DNA from: Winogradskya humida
GTDB lineage: Bacteria; Actinomycetota; Actinomycetes; Mycobacteriales; Micromonosporaceae
Length of the DNA stretch: 64,000 bases
Reading direction: 5' to 3'
Assembly: GCF_016862215.1 (NCBI RefSeq)
Contig: NZ_BOMN01000113.1
Location: 1-64,000, forward strand
Shown here: in pieces, positions 59,960 to 64,000 of the stretch
Layout of the letters: every line of letters begins with the position of its first letter
How positions within the stretch are numbered: the first letter of the stretch is position 1
The notes under the pieces: model-generated
What the model was told of the DNA's origin: nothing
The model's database searches: none
Seen by the model: only the letters and a program-made list of their open reading frames with translations
Translations under genes and position numbers: made by a program

Positions 59960-62212
59960 ATGAGCAGCAATCCTCGGCCGGCCACGATCGACGACCCAGC
60001 CGCCGAGGTGCTGGCATCGCTCCTGTCCGAGATAAAGGGGGAAAGCACTCCAGGAACTCGCACTCGTTTGCTGGGTTCCGACGAGGATGAGCGGCTTGCC
60101 GCCATGCACAGATTGCTGGCCGACCTCCTAGATCAGATCTCCGACTTCGAGTACAATCGCAAGATCGGCTCGTTCCTCCAAGGATGTGAGCGGGCGGCGG
60201 CCGAGATCCTTGAGCCGGAGGACGCTGGCACAACGCCGATCGTCGCCTACCTTTCCTTCCTGCGGCTCAACATCAAGTTGCTCGAGCGTCGCTTCGAATC
60301 GCCGGACCGCGAACAGCAGGACCAAGCGGACGAATACTGCAAGAGGCTGTTCGAGCAGACGCCAGTCTGGAAAGCCGTTAAGGCACTCTATCGTCCAGGC
60401 GGACGTCTCAGTTCGAGCTATTCACCATCGCCCATTGAGCGGGAGAAATGGGAGGAGCTCGATTTCGAGTCTTGCAGGTACTACCGCGCCGGTACGACGT
60501 CCTTCATCTTGCGAATAAATCCGCGCGAGGCGGTCGACGAGTCCGGCTTGAAGCCGGATCTCGTGATCAAATGCGTTCTATTTCCCTGGAGCAGACTGGC
60601 GGCGGTCGCCCGGGCGACCGACGACTACGCTGGGATGTACGGCGGCGCCCGGACGCCGTCAGTGGTCGTGCACCCGCAGGCGTCCACCGACCAGTGGGTC
60701 GTCATGCCGTTCCAGCCGGGCGAGACGCTGGCCGAGCATCTGCGAGCGTTCGAGGCCAAACATCCGTCACCCGGCGAACGGGTGGACAAGACGCGGCAGA
60801 TCGGGATCGCTCTCATCGACGCCCTCCACCAACTCGCCTGCGGCGAGCCGGTGGACCCTGGTCACCGGGAACGTCAGCACCTCGACCTTTCTCCGGGCAA
60901 CATCATCGTCAGCGTCGGACGTACGGTTCAGATGCACTTCATCGATTTGGGCGTGAACCACTTGTACAGCCGGCAGATCGGGATAGCCGAGCACGACGAC
61001 GCCGTCTACATCGCGCCCGAGATCAAGAACCACGGTGAATCAGCCGTGGCTGATGTCTATTCCGTCGGGGTCATCCTTATACAGATTCTCGTCGGTCATC
61101 CTCCCCGCGACGGCCGTGTACCCGACCAGGTCTACGAGATCAGCCCCCTCCTTGGCCGCACACTAGACGACCTCATCGACGAGAACCCGAGGAACCGACT
61201 GCTTCTGTTGCCGGCAAAACCGTTCCGCTTCGACGCCCTCGGCGCTGAGCTGGAGTACAGCTTCGATCTCGCGGCAGTGGAGTCGGAGGCCAGCCGCAAC
61301 GGCTGGGAGCGGATGCGGGCCCGACTGCTACCTACCTCAAGAGAGTTCAGTACCCAGTGGAAGCAACGGAAGGTGGCCAAGGCCGAGAAGCGCGAATTGG
61401 ACGCCTATCTCCTCACGTTCTCGTTCGTGATGACACTCTGCTGGTGGTGGATCTTCGCCAAGACTGCTCTCTTCAAGATCGACGACGTTGTAACAGGCGA
61501 ATGGGATGGCCTGCCCAAAGGTGACGAACTCGCCGCCACGATCATTGCCTTCAGTCAGGCCCTCACCGGCGCGAAGTTCTACTCCATGATCCTGGCCCGA
61601 CTGAATGCCCGACAGATCCCTGGAATGCTCGCGCGGGTTACCGAGATCGCGATCCGGCTGATGTCGATTGTCACCCTGCCGACTGTGCTGCTTTCGGTCT
61701 ACTGGAAGAACTCGCTCTGGGCGTGGGGCTGCGCATTCGGTGCCGTTGCCGTCTCAGCCACGAATCTGCTGCTTCTCATCCTCAGCGCTAGGGTTTTCGA
61801 TGCCGGCGCCGCCGCGAAGCTATCTACAGTACCACCGGAGGGTCGGCGAATCGCGAGAGGCTTCGAGCAGTGGTGGTGGTCGATGCTGATGTACGCCGTC
61901 GTCATCATCGTCATCGCCACCGGACTACAGACGGGTTGGATGCACGACCGCTACGCCTACGTCTTTGGCCTGGTTTTAATCAGCGTTGGGATTCAGTATG
62001 TGTCTAAGTTCGTGGGCGCCGGTTACGGCGTCCGCGCAGGCTTGGCCCGTGCCCTGTCTGTAGGTGAGAGGACGGCCATCATCCAAGCCCGCGATGGAAT
62101 TAAAATCCAAAACTGGCCCCCTCGGCTTCGACCCGCGTCAGCCGACGATCCTCCAGCCGAAAAGGCGAGACCTGCGCCCAAGCCCCGGGCATCTACGGAG
62201 GGTGCAGGATGA
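59960..62212 (+). CDS. Membrane-anchored protein kinase (element cargo)
   Basis: A 750-residue protein. After a ~150-residue helical N-terminus, a kinase domain spans about 175-420: LVIKCVLFPW gives the ATP-binding Lys, HLDLSPGNIIV the catalytic loop (Asp and Asn present), HFIDLGVNHLY the DFG equivalent (DLG), and YIAPEIKNHGESAVADVYSVGVIL the APE and F-helix. The glycine-rich loop is weak. The C-terminal 250 residues hold about five transmembrane helices (FVMTLCWWWIFAKTALF; LMSIVTLPTVLLSVYW; AFGAVAVSATNLLLLIL; MLMYAVVIIVIATG; VFGLVLISVGIQYV). No Shine-Dalgarno site is close to the ATG. It overlaps the phospholipase gene by four bases. Confidence 0.8.
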   Translation: MSSNPRPATIDDPAAEVLASLLSEIKGESTPGTRTRLLGSDEDERLAAMHRLLADLLDQISDFEYNRKIGSFLQGCERAAAEILEPEDAGTTPIVAYLSFLRLNIKLLERRFESPDREQQDQADEYCKRLFEQTPVWKAVKALYRPGGRLSSSYSPSPIEREKWEELDFESCRYYRAGTTSFILRINPREAVDESGLKPDLVIKCVLFPWSRLAAVARATDDYAGMYGGARTPSVVVHPQASTDQWVVMPFQPGETLAEHLRAFEAKHPSPGERVDKTRQIGIALIDALHQLACGEPVDPGHRERQHLDLSPGNIIVSVGRTVQMHFIDLGVNHLYSRQIGIAEHDDAVYIAPEIKNHGESAVADVYSVGVILIQILVGHPPRDGRVPDQVYEISPLLGRTLDDLIDENPRNRLLLLPAKPFRFDALGAELEYSFDLAAVESEASRNGWERMRARLLPTSREFSTQWKQRKVAKAEKRELDAYLLTFSFVMTLCWWWIFAKTALFKIDDVVTGEWDGLPKGDELAATIIAFSQALTGAKFYSMILARLNARQIPGMLARVTEIAIRLMSIVTLPTVLLSVYWKNSLWAWGCAFGAVAVSATNLLLLILSARVFDAGAAAKLSTVPPEGRRIARGFEQWWWSMLMYAVVIIVIATGLQTGWMHDRYAYVFGLVLISVGIQYVSKFVGAGYGVRAGLARALSVGERTAIIQARDGIKIQNWPPRLRPASADDPPAEKARPAPKPRASTEGAG

Positions 62213-63195
62213 CGAGATTCTGGGCCGAGGACCATCCTGTCCTGACTCTCATGCGCCAGCGCCTCGAAGACGGCAGTAAGCCTGGCCGACGGCTCGACGA
62301 CGCCGTCCTCGGGCTGGCCGTCGAGGGCGGCGGCATGCGCGGCGTCGCGTCCTGCGCGATGTTGAGCGCGATCGAGGACTGCGGATACCGAGACGCGTTC
62401 GACATGGTGTTCGGCGGATCGTCGGGGTCTGTCAACGCGGCTTATTTCCTTGCCGGGGAACTGTGGCGCAATCTGTCGATCTACTACGACGATCTCGCCT
62501 CGCGGGACTTCATCGATTTCCGGCGCCTAGTGGGCCCACAGGCGATCTTCAACGTAGATTTCGCCTTCGATGAGGTCTTCGACAAGCAAAAGCCCTTGGA
62601 CTACGAGGCCGTACTGGCGTCACCCACGCCCCTCTACGTCTCCGTCACCATGGTGGACACCCTCGAAACGGAGACGCCGCACCAATTCCTCGATCGAGCC
62701 GACCTAAGAAGCGCTATGCGCGCCGGCGCCTGGCTACCCCTAGCCACGGTAGGGACCGCCGATTTCAGAGGGAGGCCTGCTATCGACGGCGGGGTGTTGA
62801 CGGCCCACCCGTGGCGGCTTGCTGCCGACCGGGGATGCACGCATGTCCTGTCACTGAGCACTCGGCCCACGACGGTGGTACGCCGGACGCCCACCCCCTT
62901 CCAGCGGTACGTCGCCCATCGCCTCAACCGCATGCGTGTCGGACTCGGCTCAGGTTATCGCGATGCCATCGACGCCTATCGTCACGAGCGGCAGCAGATC
63001 AACGCCATGCGTCTGCATCCGACTCCGCAGCCGTACGTCCTCGATTTGTGCCCGTCACCATCTGCCGAACCCCTTAAGCGGCATGCGATTGAAGGACGCC
63101 GGATCCTCTGGGCAGCCCGCGACGCGTACCGGACCATGCGCATCGCACTGACCGGGGACACTGGAGCGGTGATACCGAAATTCACGGCCGGCTGA
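62209..63195 (+). CDS. Patatin-like phospholipase (element cargo)
   Basis: A 328-residue patatin-fold lipase. The oxyanion loop is VEGGGMRGVAS, the nucleophile is in FGGSSGSVNAAYF (GxSxG), and the dyad Asp is in AIDGGVLTAH, so the enzyme should be active. Patatin-like enzymes degrade membrane phospholipids and are known effectors in CBASS anti-phage systems. The ATGA overlap with the kinase gene points to a stoichiometric partnership. No signal peptide; cytoplasmic and acting on the inner face of the membrane. Confidence 0.88.
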   Translation: MTRFWAEDHPVLTLMRQRLEDGSKPGRRLDDAVLGLAVEGGGMRGVASCAMLSAIEDCGYRDAFDMVFGGSSGSVNAAYFLAGELWRNLSIYYDDLASRDFIDFRRLVGPQAIFNVDFAFDEVFDKQKPLDYEAVLASPTPLYVSVTMVDTLETETPHQFLDRADLRSAMRAGAWLPLATVGTADFRGRPAIDGGVLTAHPWRLAADRGCTHVLSLSTRPTTVVRRTPTPFQRYVAHRLNRMRVGLGSGYRDAIDAYRHERQQINAMRLHPTPQPYVLDLCPSPSAEPLKRHAIEGRRILWAARDAYRTMRIALTGDTGAVIPKFTAG

Positions 63196-63330
63196 CGGCA
63201 TCCGCCCGGATCCAACGTCGTAACCGTAGCTCCCCGAGCCTTAATGCCAACGACCCACAAGTGGTCCGTGGACTCGCGTCGCTTGGTACCGGAGCAGCCA
63301 AAAGAGGGGCCCCGTCTGACGCAGCCTCGT

Positions 63331-63373
63331 CCGCAGCCCGATCGTGAACAGCTTGTGCAGGATCGGGCTGCGG
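63331..63373 (+). terminator. 13-bp perfect stem-loop after the phospholipase gene
   Basis: Arms ccgcagcccgatc (63331-63343) and gatcgggctgcgg (63361-63373) with a 17-base loop. No T-run. It lies 135 bases past the phospholipase stop, near the right end of the element, and could be a terminator or part of the recombination site. Confidence 0.5.
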
Positions 63374-63421
63374 CAGCAGCGCACGGCCGAACCTCGTCGT
63401 TGGCTCACGACGAACTCCGCA

Positions 63422-64000
63422 ACTTTCAACTTCCGTCGTTACCAATATCATGGCTCCTATCTGTGGCCGGTCGTCCGCAGCCGGCACGAGGCCAACCTGC
63501 GCATGGTGCTCGACGACCTACCCGGCTGGCAGACAATGATGATTGCTGAGGTGCAGAGACCCCGATTCGCGGACCAGTGGGTCAGGATCCACGACGCGGG
63601 TGACTTCTTCTCCGACGACTACCTGCGTGCATGGATCAGGATCTGCCGAGCCTGTCCCGACACCCATTTCTATTGCTACACCAAAGAAGTTGACCGGTTC
63701 CGGCGGCTGGTCGAGCCGAATCCGCCCGGCAATCTGCACTGGGTGTACTCCTACGGCGGCACTCAAGACCCCACGCTGCATCCGGGGGTCGACCGGGTCG
63801 CCGATGTATTTCCCGACGAGGAATCGATCGACCGGGCTGGTTGGTCGTCGCAGCGTGCCTCCGACCTGCTTGCTGTGCTCGGACCACCGCTGGTGGGAAT
63901 GTCCGCCAGCCGCATACCGGCATTCCTGAAGCGGATGGCTGGCCGGAGGTTCAGCACTTGGCAGGCAGCCACCCACCGGGCTCCCCACACTCGCCCGCCA
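63422..64000 (+). pseudogene. GP88-family gene, 3' part (interrupted, runs off the window)
   Basis: In frame, TFNFRRYQYHGSYLW, then LWPVVRSRHEANLRMVLDDLP, VRIHDAGDFFSDDYLRAWI, TKEVDRFRRLVEPNPPGNL and WVYSYGGTQDPTLHPGVDRVADVFPDE, the C-terminal two thirds of GP88-family proteins. It has no start codon of its own and stays open to the window end. It is the other half of the gene that begins at 55812. Confidence 0.75.

Larger units (their letters stand above)
56121..63414 (+). mobile_element. 7.3-kb tyrosine-recombinase element inserted in the GP88 gene
   Basis: The GP88 coding sequence is continuous if positions about 56121-63414 are removed: CYALSA on the left joins TFNFRRYQYHG on the right. 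Short similar sequences mark the junctions, ctctgcg (56114-56120) and ctccgca (63415-63421). The interior holds an integrase, an HTH protein, a zinc-ribbon recombinase-like protein, then a kinase and a phospholipase. Near the right end lie two inverted repeats, 63331-63373 (13-bp arms) and 63394-63413 (tcgtcgt/acgacga). No flanking direct repeat longer than about 3-4 bases is evident. Confidence 0.75.

Noticed and set aside
56121..63414. IS-type transposon with terminal inverted repeats
   Set aside because: No matching inverted repeats at the two junctions and no DDE transposase; a tyrosine recombinase fits better.

Overview
The window is high-GC DNA with many GTG and a few TTG starts, ATGA/GTGA stop-start overlaps, an XRE/DUF397 pair, a conservon-type sensor kinase with a roadblock protein, a PF04672-type methyltransferase and GP88-family DNA. 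Together these point to a filamentous actinomycete, perhaps Micromonosporaceae; the family is inference. No rRNA, tRNA, ribosomal protein or core replication gene is visible, so this looks like accessory chromosome or a large plasmid.

Layout. (1) 45-3495, minus: GNAT, flavoprotein, alpha/beta hydrolase, HAD and HD hydrolases. Facing them are an XRE-TPR regulator and a NUDIX hydrolase (3726-5620). (2) 5732-13267, minus: a tight series starting with a radical SAM enzyme, followed by two exonuclease-fold paralogues, a P-loop kinase, NUDIX, a flavoprotein, a broken ribD-like gene, asparaginase and a PfkB kinase. The ribD-like gene is cut by an antisense fragment of a glycogen-debranching gene. 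An XRE/DUF397 pair follows. (3) 15785-36245, plus: sensor kinase, roadblock protein, a complete branched-chain-type ABC transporter (fused ATPases, embedded methyltransferase), then a family of helical-repeat proteins sharing a C-terminal module that ends in His-x(2-3)-Cys, a second methyltransferase, two large CxxC-domain paralogues, a secreted trypsin-like protease and a small HTH protein. An EEP phosphatase and a sugar-nucleotide epimerase follow.

(4) 38639-39734: PadR repressor and membrane protein with a palindromic operator. (5) 40107-42790: a WXG-like/YbaB-like/lipoprotein set resembling type VII secretion cargo. (6) 42791-49978: IS30 remnant, HipA-like plus DUF3037 pair with lower GC, pentapeptide-repeat protein, truncated NB-ARC/TPR ATPase with a small membrane protein. 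(7) 50416-51873: IS110 element and an isolated CRISPR-like repeat. (8) 52100-55815: DprA-like protein and small unknowns, two of them preceded by the same 184-nt leader.

(9) 55812-64000: a GP88-family gene split by a 7.3-kb element. The element carries a tyrosine recombinase, a small HTH protein, a large 14-CxxC recombinase-like protein, and two cargo genes: a membrane-anchored protein kinase and a patatin-like phospholipase with a 4-base overlap. This kinase-phospholipase pair is the best candidate here for an undescribed, possibly defensive, system.
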